A stretch of 64,000 bases of DNA from Nocardiopsis sp. CC223A (GTDB lineage: Bacteria; Actinomycetota; Actinomycetes; Streptosporangiales; Streptosporangiaceae), in contig NZ_JASFDV010000031.1 in NCBI RefSeq assembly GCF_030766825.1, positions 1 to 64,000 on the forward strand. Direction: 5' to 3'. Made by a program: the position numbers and the translations under genes. The stretch's first letter is position 1, and each line of letters opens with the position of its first letter. This document shows positions 49,674 to 58,456 of this stretch, one piece after another. The notes beneath the pieces are model-generated. The model was not told the origin of the DNA. It did no database searches and saw only the letters and a list, made by a program, of their open reading frames with translations.

Positions 49674-51331
49674 CCACTCTGGAAACCGGCCGGGAGCCGG
49701 CCGCCGCACCCGCACCGGAAACCCTGCCTCGCGGGGAGGCGGACTTCTCCGGCCAGCCGCGCCTGGTGCGCAACGACTACGCGCCGCTCACCCCGGCCCC
49801 GCTGGGGGCGTGGACGCCGACCCTGTCGGTCAGCGTCGTGATCCCCTCCCACGGGCACCCCGAGAAGCTGGCGTTCGTGCTGGCGGCCCTGGCGGGACAG
49901 AGCTACCCGGCGCACCTGATGGAGGTGATCGTGGTGGACGACGGCTCCCCGGAGCCGCTCACCCTGCCGCCGGTGCGCCCGGAGAATACCCGGCTGATCA
50001 CCTCCGCCCCCGGCGGCTGGGGGTCCTCCCACGCCTTCCACACCGGGGTGGTGGCCTCCTCCGGGCAGGTGATCCTGCGCCTGGACGCCGACATGCTGGT
50101 GTACCGGGAGCACGTGGAGTCGCAGATGCGCTGGCACCACCTCGTGGACTACGGGGTGGCCCTGGGGCACAAGCTGTTCGTTGACTTCGACCCCGACGCG
50201 ATGACCCCCGAGCACGTCCGCGACGAGGTCGCCGCGGGACGGGCGGAGCAGCTGTTCGACCGCCAGAGCGCGGACACGCACTGGGTCGAGAAGATCATCG
50301 ACGGCAGCAATGTGCTGCGCACCGCCGCCCACCAGGCCTACCGGGTGTTCACGGGGGCGACCGGCTCGCTGCACCGGACCCTGTTCGACGCCGCGGGCGG
50401 CATGGACGCGGCCATGGTGCTGGGCGGTGACACCGAGTTCGCCTACCGTGTGTCCCAACAGGGCGCGGTGTTCATCCCCGACCTGGAGACCAGCAGCTGG
50501 CACCTGGGGCGCTCCCAGATGCAGACCCGCCGCGACGCGGGGATGCGCTACCGCACCCCGTACGTGTCCAACCGGGTCCCCGACTTCCGGCTGCGCCGCA
50601 AGAACCCGGACCGGTCCTGGGAGGTGCCCTACGTCGACGCGGTCATCGACGCCCGGGGTCGCACCCTGGAGGACGTGGAGGTCACCGCCGCCGCCCTGCT
50701 CAACGGCACCACCCCCGACCTGCGCCTGTCGCTGGTGGGGCCGTGGGGGGAGCTGTCCGACGGGCGTCGCTCCCCGCTGGACGAGGAGCTGTTGGACCTG
50801 AGGCTGATCGGCGAGTCGTTCCGCGGCGATCCCCGGGTGCGGCTGGTCGAGACGGCCCCGGAGCCCGACCCGCGGGTCACCTTCGTGCTGCACGCCCCGG
50901 CGGGGACGAAGCTGACGGACACGGCCGTGGCCGACATGGCGGAACTGGCCAACAAGGAGCGCGCGGGCCTGCTCTGCGCCCCGCCGCCCGGCGCCTCCCG
51001 CGCCGAGGACGGCGTGCTGCGGCTGGAGCGCCGGGCGGCCTTCGCCCGGGTCCGCCACCTGTCCCCGGACGCGGCCGACGCGGCGGTGGACCGGGCGGTG
51101 GAGGAGCTGTACGGGGCCCACTGGCTGTCAGGGGAGGCCTTCACGGTCCCCGAGCCCGAGCCGGGCGCCCCGGTGCGCAGGAACGAGAGCCCGGAGGCGC
51201 TGCGCCGCAAGCTCGACCAGGCGCTCGCCGAGGTCGAGAAGCAGCGCGCCCGCGCCCGCCGAGCCGAGCGCAAGCTCCGCTGGTTCACCCCGGGCCTGGG
51301 CCGCCGGGTGCTCCGCAAGATCGTTCGCTGA
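49670..51331 (+). CDS. GT2 glycosyltransferase (pair 1, second gene)
   Basis: 553 residues from a TTG that overlaps the previous stop; GGGGGGA lies just upstream, and the paralogue at 54640 uses the same TTG layout. The GT-A domain has TLSVSVVIPSHGHPEKLAFVL, MEVIVVDDGSPEPL and LRLDADMLVYREHVE (DxD) in the first 150 residues, and DTEFAYRVSQQGAVFIP later. The rest is a helical and mixed tail ending in the conserved AERKLRWFTPGLGRRVLR, a basic amphipathic segment suited to membrane contact. It pairs with the upstream GT2 as a duplicated unit. Confidence 0.9.
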   Translation: MTTLETGREPAAAPAPETLPRGEADFSGQPRLVRNDYAPLTPAPLGAWTPTLSVSVVIPSHGHPEKLAFVLAALAGQSYPAHLMEVIVVDDGSPEPLTLPPVRPENTRLITSAPGGWGSSHAFHTGVVASSGQVILRLDADMLVYREHVESQMRWHHLVDYGVALGHKLFVDFDPDAMTPEHVRDEVAAGRAEQLFDRQSADTHWVEKIIDGSNVLRTAAHQAYRVFTGATGSLHRTLFDAAGGMDAAMVLGGDTEFAYRVSQQGAVFIPDLETSSWHLGRSQMQTRRDAGMRYRTPYVSNRVPDFRLRRKNPDRSWEVPYVDAVIDARGRTLEDVEVTAAALLNGTTPDLRLSLVGPWGELSDGRRSPLDEELLDLRLIGESFRGDPRVRLVETAPEPDPRVTFVLHAPAGTKLTDTAVADMAELANKERAGLLCAPPPGASRAEDGVLRLERRAAFARVRHLSPDAADAAVDRAVEELYGAHWLSGEAFTVPEPEPGAPVRRNESPEALRRKLDQALAEVEKQRARARRAERKLRWFTPGLGRRVLRKIVR

Positions 51332-51347
51332 GCGACTGAGAACTGGG

Positions 51348-51375
51348 AGGGGCCGTCCCTCGGGGCGGCCCTTTT
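51348..51375 (+). terminator. Intrinsic terminator after pair 1
   Basis: GGGCCG pairs with CGGCCC (extended by A-U and G-U pairs) around TCCCTCGGGG, followed by TTTT. It lies 16 bases past the stop of the second GT2 gene. Confidence 0.7.
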
Positions 51376-51568
51376 CCCTGCCCTCCTGGTTTCCTTAAGG
51401 AATGATCGTATTGGATCCCTGTCCGGAAACCTCGGGGCACCTCGGGCCCTCACCCTCGAACCCACCCCGGGCGATGGCACGGAGGTGGTCGCGCGGCCTG
51501 CGCCGCAGGGGGTTTCCCGCCCGACCGGGGGCCTCGGCCACCGCCGGAGGGCGTCGCGCTGCCTCCGC

Positions 51569-51786
51569 GGTGGTGTCCCACCGAGTGGTGTGACTTTTCC
51601 GGCCCTGTTCCCACGGATGCGCGTCAGCGGTGCCGGGCGGATCGGTGCACCGCCGCCTCCGGCGGCTTCTTCATCCCGGCCGGCGGGCCGCCGGTACGCG
51701 GTGGCCCGCCCGGCTTCGACCGACCATCACGATGACCCGCAAGGACGCACCCGCGCGAAAATCACACCACTCCCGGGGACGTGACC
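51569..51786. mobile_element. 218-bp MITE-like element, long variant
   Basis: The left end GGTGGTGTCCCACCGAGTGG and the inverted right end share the family's terminal repeat, especially GAGTGGTGTGA, but the interior is unrelated to the 126-bp copies. It is flanked by the perfect 8-bp duplication GCCTCCGC (51561-51568 and 51787-51794). It shows that only the ends are needed for mobility. Confidence 0.82.
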
Positions 51787-52496
51787 GCCTCCGCCCCAGG
51801 GGGTTTCTCACCTGGCCGGGGTCCTTAGCCACAGCCCGGTCACGTTCCTGGCCGCCCACGCCGCAGGGAGTGAGGGCCGCAGGAGGCCTCCGGCCTCGGC
51901 CGAAGGGGGTTTGGGCAGGGCGGGGCTGGACCCGGGCCCCTGGGGGTGAGACAGCAAGAGCAGGTTCCCACGTGGCCCGCCATCTGGGGAGGGCGGTGTG
52001 CGGGAGTTTGGGGTGGGAGCCGTTGGTCTCCTCGGGCCACCCCGTGGGAGCGTACAGACCCGGGCTGGGCGTCGACCCGTCCCCGCGTACGAGGTTCGGC
52101 AGAGCACGGGGCGGTTGCGTTGGGTGCACGCCCGGGGTGGCGGGGGTTTGTTCCGGGGACGGGTCGGGGTCCGGCGGGCACGCTCAGCCACACAGGTCCA
52201 CGGAAAGACGCTCCGACTGGAAACAGGCCGTTGCTCGGACCTCGCTTGAAAGCCCGACCACAACCGGGGTAACCCCCGCCGGCAGTGCCCTCCCCGACCC
52301 TCGGGGGTGTCGGGGAGGGAGAACCGCCACCCCGGCCACAAGGCGACAAGGAGGTGAACCCGAGCGCTCCCGCGATCCGCGCCCCGGACCGGGGAAACCG
52401 CCTCCCACGCCCTCGATCGGTGTTCCGGGGATGTCGTCTCCTCTTCCCCTTCCTCTCCTCCTTCCTCCCCTCCGGGTGAGGTGCGGCGACGCAGGC

Positions 52497-52522
52497 AAGG
52501 GCCGCCTTCCGGGGCGGCCCTT
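52497..52522 (+). terminator. Second terminator before pair 2
   Basis: AAGGGCCGCC (52497-52506) pairs perfectly with GGCGGCCCTT (52513-52522) across TTCCGG, followed by TTTCCC. The loop-side and tail sequence (GGGGCGGCCCTTT) repeats that of the terminator at 51348, yet no gene precedes it here. Confidence 0.7.
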
Positions 52523-52664
52523 TCCCGTATTTCAGGCAGCACCTGACCAGTGGTTATGACAACACGCGCACGGTAGGGAACTAAAAGTGACATCCGTGTC
52601 TAGTATGGGGCCTCGTGGTCGGTTAGTGCCGACTCTGTGTCGCCGAGACGATCGAGGTCGCCCG

Positions 52665-54653
52665 ATGATCACCTCCGCCGTCCGCCAGGCCCTGCGCACG
52701 CGCGGGGACGAGCCCGCGGTCCTCTGCCTCATCGGAGACCTGGGCCCCGACCGGGCCGAACTCTCCTCGCTGCGCCTGCGGGGGAGTGATCTGCGGATCG
52801 ACCTCGACGCGCACGGCATGGGACGTCCGGTGGAGGTGCCCGGCGTGGGCGGGGAGGGCGAACCCGCCTCGACCGGGCTCACCGTCGTGGTGGCCGGCGG
52901 CCTCACCGACCTGCGGCGGGCCGTCACCGTCGCCACCCAGCTCCCGCCCACCGCGCACCTTCTCGTCGTGGTCCGCCACATCCCCTCCCACCTGGGCCCT
53001 CTGGCACCCGCCCCGCCCACCATCGACGAGTGGAACGACCTGCACGAGCTGAGGGTCCGCCGCTTCGACCACCGCGGCTGGGCCTGCGAGCTGTGCTTCC
53101 CCAGCGGCGTCTCCGTCGCCGGGGCACTGGCCGCCGTGGTGCACGGCGCCCGCGGCCGCCGACGCGGCCCCGGTGTCGGGATCCTGGGCGGCCTGCACGG
53201 GACCGACGCCGCCCTGTGGCGCCCCGGCGACGTGGCCGCCCGGGGTGTGGGAGTCACCGGTCCCGTGGAGATCGACCGCGTCACCCCGGTCTCCGATGTG
53301 GTGCTGCGGCTGGACGACGGAGAGGGCCTGCCGTTCTGGGAGGACGTGGAGGTCCCCGTCGTGGACCGCCCCGCCCCGGTGGCGGCCGTCCCCGGGGCCC
53401 GGGTGTACGCGGGCGACCCCGTCACCAGGGTCGCCCCCATCGATGACCGTTTCGTCAATCCGATGGGTTTCACCAAGAAGACCAAGGGCCCGCTCGGCGA
53501 GTTCGCCGAGGCCGACGGCCGCCTGGCGGTCCGTGACGAGACCGGCGTCCTGGTCCGTCCCGCCCTGGACGGCACCGTCACCGAGAACGATCTGGAGCGC
53601 GTCCGCCACCTGCGCGGCGTGCGGATCACCTGGCCCGCCCGTGGTGATGCCTCCGCGATTCGCGCCATCGCCTCTTTGGCGGCCGGGGGTGTTCCGATCG
53701 TCGGTGATCCTGCTCCCGCATGGGCGGCGGGTCTGGGCGCCGACCTGATCGACCTGATCCCCTCGGTGGGCGAGGACGTGTTCACCGACGCCATGCGCCG
53801 GGAGGAGCACAGCATCCGCCTGCGCCGTGCTGCTCTGCGCACCCACGGCGTCCGTACCCGCTGGCGCTCGCTGGCAGCCGAGGCCGGGCTGCCCCTGCCG
53901 CCCGAGACCCGGGTGTCCGTGGTGCTGTGCACCCGCCGCCCCGAACTCGTGGGCTTCGCCCTGGCCCAGATCGCCCGCCAGCGCCACGTCCGCTTCGAGA
54001 CGGTCCTCGCCCTGCACGGCTTCCCCGCCGTGCTGGTGACCGCCGAGATCGCACAGTTCCGGGCCACCGGGATCCCGCTGGTCGTCCACGAGGCCGACGG
54101 GGGCACGGTGTTCGGCGCCGTCATGAACGAGGCCGTCGACCGCGCCTCCGGGACGGTCATCGCCAAGTGGGACGACGACGACTGGTACGGCCCCGAGCAC
54201 CTGTCCGACCTCATGCTGGCCCGCGCCTACTCCGGTGCCGACGTGGTCGGCATCAGCCAGAACTTCACCTACCTGGAGGAACTGGACCTGACCGTGTGGC
54301 GCGGGTACCGGTCGGAGGTGCCCAGTTCCGCGATCGTCGGCAGCACCATCCTGGCCGACCGGGTCGTCATCGAGGACGTGGGCGGGTTCCGGCCGCGGCC
54401 GCGCGCCATCGACAGCCAGTTCCTGCTCGCCGTCACCCGGTCCGGGGGCCGGGTCTACCGCACGCACGGGTTCGGCTACCTGCTGCGCCGGGCGGGCGGC
54501 GGCCACACCTGGAACGTGGACCTGGGCTACTTCCTGCGCAACCACACCGAGCAGTGGATCGGCCGGCGCCCCAGCGCCCTGCTGGAGGGGGAACCCGTCT
54601 CCTTCGGCGCCCACACCGAGCAGCACACGGGGGGACACGTTGAGCACTTCTGA
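52665..54653 (+). CDS. GT2 glycosyltransferase with large N-terminal domain (pair 2, first gene)
   Basis: 662 residues. It is full-length paralogous to 47673-49673, with the same start (MITSAVRQALRTRGDE against MITTALRDALRARGTE), the same unrecognised N-terminal 420 residues (EEHSIRLRRAALRTHGVRTRW) and the same GT2 domain (VSVVLCTRRPELVGFALAQI, AKWDDDDWYGPEHLSDL). The ATG at 52665 was chosen to match the paralogue and has GAGG upstream; a start at 52587 is open but unmatched. It overlaps the next gene by 14 bases. Confidence 0.9.
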   Translation: MITSAVRQALRTRGDEPAVLCLIGDLGPDRAELSSLRLRGSDLRIDLDAHGMGRPVEVPGVGGEGEPASTGLTVVVAGGLTDLRRAVTVATQLPPTAHLLVVVRHIPSHLGPLAPAPPTIDEWNDLHELRVRRFDHRGWACELCFPSGVSVAGALAAVVHGARGRRRGPGVGILGGLHGTDAALWRPGDVAARGVGVTGPVEIDRVTPVSDVVLRLDDGEGLPFWEDVEVPVVDRPAPVAAVPGARVYAGDPVTRVAPIDDRFVNPMGFTKKTKGPLGEFAEADGRLAVRDETGVLVRPALDGTVTENDLERVRHLRGVRITWPARGDASAIRAIASLAAGGVPIVGDPAPAWAAGLGADLIDLIPSVGEDVFTDAMRREEHSIRLRRAALRTHGVRTRWRSLAAEAGLPLPPETRVSVVLCTRRPELVGFALAQIARQRHVRFETVLALHGFPAVLVTAEIAQFRATGIPLVVHEADGGTVFGAVMNEAVDRASGTVIAKWDDDDWYGPEHLSDLMLARAYSGADVVGISQNFTYLEELDLTVWRGYRSEVPSSAIVGSTILADRVVIEDVGGFRPRPRAIDSQFLLAVTRSGGRVYRTHGFGYLLRRAGGGHTWNVDLGYFLRNHTEQWIGRRPSALLEGEPVSFGAHTEQHTGGHVEHF

Positions 54654-56319
54654 GAGCATTCCGCGGCAGCACGGTCCGCGGCCCGTAGTGGACTTCGCCT
54701 ACCAGCCGCGCGTGCGCAGAAACGAGTACGGGCCCCTCGCCCCGCCCGCGTTGGGGGAGTGGACGCCGAGCCTGTCGGTGTCGGTGGTGGTCCCCGCGCA
54801 CGGCCAGCCGGAGAAGCTGGCCCTGGTGCTGGCCTCGCTGGCCGGGCAGAGCTACCCGGCGCACCTGATGGAGGTGATCGTGGTGGACGACGGCTCCCCG
54901 GAGCCGCTGGTGCTGCCGCCGGTGCGGCCGGAGAACACCCGGCTGATCACCTCCGCCGCCGGGGCCTGGGGCTCCGGACACGCGGTGAACACCGGCGTCG
55001 CGGCCTCCTCGGGTCAGGTGGTGCTGCGCCTGGACGCCGACATGCTGGTGTACCGGGAGCACGTCGAGGCCCAGCTGCGCTGGCACCACCTGGTCGACTA
55101 CGGGGTGGTCCTGGGCCACAAGCTGTTCGTGGACTTCGAACCGTCGATGCTCGTGGGCGACCTGGACCCGGAGCGGGTGCGCGCGGAGGTCGCCGCCGGC
55201 CGGGCCGGGGCGCTGTTCGACCGGGAGTCCGCGGACCCGCACTGGGTCGCGGAGTTCGTCGAGCACACCGAGGGGCTGCGCACCGCCGGGTTCGGCGCCT
55301 TCAAGGTGTACGTCGGTGCCACCGGCTCGCTGCACCGCGGCCTGTTCGACGAGGCCGGGGGCATGGACCCGGACCTGATCCTGGGCGGCGACAGCGAGTT
55401 CGGCCACCGGCTGGCCGAGCGGGGTGCCCTGTTCGTCCCCGACGACGAGGCGGACTCCTGGCACCTGGGCCGCTCCCAGATGCAGGATCAGCGGGAGGCG
55501 GGCATGCGGTTCCGCGCCCCCTACGTCGCCAACCGGGTGCCCGACTTCCACCTGCGCACCAAGGGCCCCGCGCGGGTGTGGGAGGTGCCGCGGGCCGAGG
55601 TGGTCGTGGACGCGGCGGGTCGCACCCTGGAGGAGGTGGACGCCACCGTCGCCCCGCTGCTGGCCGGGACCGCGCCCGACGTGCGGGTGTGGCTGACCGG
55701 CCCCTGGGAGGAACTCACGGACGGCCGCCGGGCGCCGCTGGCCGAGGAACTGCTGGACCTGCGGCTGATCCGCGAGACCTACCGGGCCGACCTGCGCGTG
55801 CGGTGCGTGGAGGAGGTGCCCGACCCCGACGGCCGGGTGCCGTTCCGGCTCCACGTGCCCGCCGGGGTGCGCCCGCTGCCGGGCATGGTCGCCGACCTGG
55901 TCCGGCTGGCCGACCGCAAGTCGGCCGGGCTGGTGTGCGCCCCGGTGCCCGGGGCGCTGCGGGCCGGTGACGGGGTGCTGCGCCTGGAGCGCGCCGCCGC
56001 CTTCGCCCGGGCCCGCCACCTGTCGCCGAAGGCGGAGGGGGTGGGCCTGGACCGGGTGGTGGAGGAGACGGGCGGCCTCCAGTGGACGTCCGCGAACCGG
56101 TTCGTGGAGGTCCCCGAGGGCGCCGAGGCCACCTGGGGCACCGTGCGCACGGAGCCGGGCGCGGAGCCCGAGCCGACCCCGGTCGAGCTGCGGGCGGAGC
56201 TGCGCCGGGCCCGGCGGGAGATCGACGTGTTGCGCCGCCGGGCCGAGCGGACCGAGCGCAAGCTGCGCTGGTTCACCCCGGGGCTGGGCCGCCGCCTGCT
56301 GCGCCGCATCGCCCGCTGA
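54640..56319 (+). CDS. GT2 glycosyltransferase (pair 2, second gene)
   Basis: 559 residues from a TTG inside the end of the upstream gene. It is paralogous to 49670-51331: LSVSVVVPAHGQPEKLALVL, MEVIVVDDGSPEPL, LRLDADMLVYREHVEAQLRWHH, LFVPDDEADSWHLGRSQMQ and the terminal ERTERKLRWFTPGLGRRLL. The two copies are near identical in the catalytic core and diverge in the C-terminal domain, suggesting different acceptors. A hairpin terminator follows. Confidence 0.9.
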   Translation: MSTSESIPRQHGPRPVVDFAYQPRVRRNEYGPLAPPALGEWTPSLSVSVVVPAHGQPEKLALVLASLAGQSYPAHLMEVIVVDDGSPEPLVLPPVRPENTRLITSAAGAWGSGHAVNTGVAASSGQVVLRLDADMLVYREHVEAQLRWHHLVDYGVVLGHKLFVDFEPSMLVGDLDPERVRAEVAAGRAGALFDRESADPHWVAEFVEHTEGLRTAGFGAFKVYVGATGSLHRGLFDEAGGMDPDLILGGDSEFGHRLAERGALFVPDDEADSWHLGRSQMQDQREAGMRFRAPYVANRVPDFHLRTKGPARVWEVPRAEVVVDAAGRTLEEVDATVAPLLAGTAPDVRVWLTGPWEELTDGRRAPLAEELLDLRLIRETYRADLRVRCVEEVPDPDGRVPFRLHVPAGVRPLPGMVADLVRLADRKSAGLVCAPVPGALRAGDGVLRLERAAAFARARHLSPKAEGVGLDRVVEETGGLQWTSANRFVEVPEGAEATWGTVRTEPGAEPEPTPVELRAELRRARREIDVLRRRAERTERKLRWFTPGLGRRLLRRIAR

Positions 56320-56335
56320 ACCGGGCGACCGGGTA

Positions 56336-56362
56336 GGGGCGCCGGGTGGTCCCGGCGTCCCC
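56336..56362 (+). terminator. Hairpin terminator after pair 2
   Basis: GGGGCGCCGGG (56336-56346) pairs with CCCGGCGTCCCC (56351-56362) with one bulge and a TGGT loop, 16 bases after the stop. Confidence 0.6.
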
Positions 56363-56505
56363 CGTGTTCGCGGGGACGGGGTTCCGCCGGGGCCCGGAGG
56401 GCCCGGGCGGGACGCCTGCCGGGAGGGGGTCCCCGGTGGCCGACCGCCCGCACGGGGGACGGGGCGTCGGCCCGGGGCGGGGGAGGGGCGGGCCCGGGGG
56501 AGCGG

Positions 56506-56961
56506 TCAGGGCACCCAGAGGCCGAGGGACTCGGCGACCAGCGCCGGGCGCTCCTGGCCCTCGATCTCCACCGTGTGCTTCGTGGTGACCAGGTACCCCT
56601 TGGGGCCCTCCTGCACCGAGACGATCTCCACCCCGTCGCGCAGCCGCGAGCCGACGGTGACGGGCTGGAGGAAGCGCACCTTGTTGAGCCCGTAGTTGAT
56701 GGACATCGACGGCTTCTTCTCGATCCTGATGATCGACTGCGAGAAGTGCGCGAGCAGGGACAGGCTGAGGAACCCGTGCGCGATCGTGCTCCCGAAGGGG
56801 CCCGCGGCGGCCTTCTCCTCGTCGATGTGGATCCACTGGTGGTCCTCGGTCGCGTCCGCGAACCGGGTGATCCGTTCCTGGTCGACGGTGATCCAGTCGG
56901 TGTATCCCAGGTGCTCGCCCTGGGCGGCGATCACCTCGTCGATATCGGCGAAAACGCGCAC
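56506..56961 (-). CDS. MaoC-family (R)-specific enoyl-CoA hydratase-like protein
   Basis: 151 residues, single hot-dog domain. The hydratase 2 motif is present: ATEDHQWIHIDEEKAAAGPFGSTIAHGFLSLSLL (about 45-80), with the catalytic Asp/His in D-HQWIHID. GLNKVRFLQPVTVGSRLR is the conserved substrate-loop strand. These enzymes hydrate trans-2-enoyl-CoA or act as thioesterase-like domains. Length and the KPSMSINYGLNKVRF segment match actinobacterial MaoC dehydratases of lipid metabolism. Tandem GTG codons follow GGAGG; the second (56961) has the better spacing. Confidence 0.92.
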   Translation of the reverse strand: MRVFADIDEVIAAQGEHLGYTDWITVDQERITRFADATEDHQWIHIDEEKAAAGPFGSTIAHGFLSLSLLAHFSQSIIRIEKKPSMSINYGLNKVRFLQPVTVGSRLRDGVEIVSVQEGPKGYLVTTKHTVEIEGQERPALVAESLGLWVP

Positions 56962-57034
56962 CACGCCTCCACAGTCCTCGGTCGGGTCGGATGGTGCGGC
57001 AACTCTACCTAACAGTGTTCGGTTATGGGAGGGG

Positions 57035-58165
57035 TCAACGGCCACGGACCGCCGTCCGGGTCCCGGACGCGTCCACCAGCAGCGCCTCGGCGGTCCGCTC
57101 GGCCACCGCCGCCCGGTCCACGCCGTGCCCCAGCCCGCTCTCGGCCAGCGGGATCGCCACGACGCCCTCGTGCGCGCGCACCGGCGGGACCACCAGGCCG
57201 TCGCGCCCCCGGTGCCCCGCCCCGGGCATCTCCACCGGCAGCGAGGCGCCCGTCAGCGAGCCCAGCGCCACCGTCGCGGCCCGGCCCACCCCGGTCGCCG
57301 CCGACGACCCGCACCAGACCTGCCACCCGGCGTCGACGGCCAGGTCCACCGCCCGCCGGGCCGGGGTCAGCCCGCCCAGCCGGGACACGTCCACGTTCAC
57401 GGCGCTCCCCGCCTCGGCGCGCACCGCCCGGTCCAGGTCCTCCAGGGAGCGCAGCGGCCGGCCCAGCGCCACCGGGGTGCGCAGCAGTGCCGCCGCCCGG
57501 GCGTACGCGCCCAGGTCGTCGGCGGGGAAGGGGTCCTCGATCGCCAGCAGCTCCAGCGAGTCCAGCGCCATCAGCGCCTCCAGGTGCCCCTCCGACTCGG
57601 AGTAGCGGCCGCCCGCGTCGGCCTGGAGCACGAGGAACGGGAACCGGGACCGCACCGCGTGCACCACCTCGGTGTCCCAGCCCGGCGCGACCTCCAGCCG
57701 GACGCGCCGGAAACCCGCGCCCACCTGGCGGTTGACCTCGATGATCAGCGTCTCCACGCTCACCGTCCGGGGCACCGTCACCCCCGCCGTGAGCGCCGTG
57801 CGCTCCCCGCCCAGGGCGTGCGCCAGCGGGGTGCCGCGCTGGCGGCTCCACAGGTCCCAGCAGGCCGTGTCCAGGGCACCGGCCAGTGCCGGGTCCCAGG
57901 GCAGGTCCGCCCAGGCCGCGCCCGCCTGGGTGGGGCGCGCCCACCCGTGGTCCAGCAGCGCCGGGGCGTACGCCGAACGCAGCGCCGCCCACTGCTCGGG
58001 GGTCGCCCAGGGCACCTCGCCCCAGCCGCTGACGCCCTCACCGTCGGCGACGCGCACCAGCACGGGGCCGTCCCCGTCGTCGCGCCGCCCCCGGCCCCGG
58101 GGCCGCAACCGGATCAGTTCGAGTTCGACGATCCGGGTCGCGGTCGTCGAGCCGGTGTGTCCCAC
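57035..58165 (-). CDS. Enolase-superfamily protein (OSBS/NSAR-like) lacking catalytic residues
   Basis: 376 residues with the capping domain and barrel of the o-succinylbenzoate synthase / N-succinylamino acid racemase group. The alignment is easy (GAGFRRVR..., [38 protein letters not shown]). The catalytic positions are not: KxK becomes R156-x-E158, the third metal ligand (DES) becomes G235 in ALGRPLRS, and the opposite Lys (NxK) becomes D259. Metal ligands D183 and E210 remain. It should not run the usual racemase or dehydration chemistry. A menaquinone role is not supported by neighbours. It starts at a GTG. Confidence 0.85.
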   Translation of the reverse strand: MGHTGSTTATRIVELELIRLRPRGRGRRDDGDGPVLVRVADGEGVSGWGEVPWATPEQWAALRSAYAPALLDHGWARPTQAGAAWADLPWDPALAGALDTACWDLWSRQRGTPLAHALGGERTALTAGVTVPRTVSVETLIIEVNRQVGAGFRRVRLEVAPGWDTEVVHAVRSRFPFLVLQADAGGRYSESEGHLEALMALDSLELLAIEDPFPADDLGAYARAAALLRTPVALGRPLRSLEDLDRAVRAEAGSAVNVDVSRLGGLTPARRAVDLAVDAGWQVWCGSSAATGVGRAATVALGSLTGASLPVEMPGAGHRGRDGLVVPPVRAHEGVVAIPLAESGLGHGVDRAAVAERTAEALLVDASGTRTAVRGR

Positions 58166-58356
58166 GCTGTCCCACCTCGGTCCTCGCGGGCCCGTCTCGG
58201 TCCTTCCGGCCTGCGGCCGGACACGGGCTCCGTCCTTCCTCGACGGTACCCGCGCCCGACCCGGCCGACCACCCCGAGCCGCACGGACCTGGCCGGACGC
58301 CGGGTGTGCCGACCATGGAGGCCGGGAACAGCCCGGCGGCGATTCGACGGCAGGAG

Positions 58357-58417
58357 AGGGCCTCCGACACAGGTGTGGATCGTCCGGACCAACACCTGGA
58401 ACAAGCCGGGAGGCCCT
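58357..58417 (-). terminator. Two-stem structure after ald
   Basis: The outer stem AGGGCCTCC (58357-58365) pairs with 58409-58417, and an inner stem CAGGTGT pairs with ACACCTG. It lies 40 bases past the ald stop on the minus strand, in the 291-base gap before the enolase-superfamily gene. It is likely a terminator or leader structure. Confidence 0.55.
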
Positions 58418-58456
58418 CCCGCCTCCCGCGTACCCGACCTCTCCAGGTCGCTACAG

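Larger units (their letters stand above)
51332..52664. other. 1.3-kb gene-free region between the duplicated glycosyltransferase pairs
   Basis: No open frame has convincing coding character and GC skew is lower than in the flanking genes. It holds a terminator (51348-51375), the 218-bp mobile element (51569-51786), two similar 41-bp segments (51508-51548 and 51795-51835, about 80% alike), an 11-bp stem (52288-52298 with 52309-52319) and a second terminator (52497-52522) similar to the first. It may be a decayed gene or hold an untranslated RNA. Confidence 0.6.

Noticed and set aside
51671-52593. Minus-strand open frames of 152-261 codons in the 1.3-kb gap
   Set aside because: They run through the mobile element and a terminator, lack ribosome sites and have low-complexity Arg/Pro composition.
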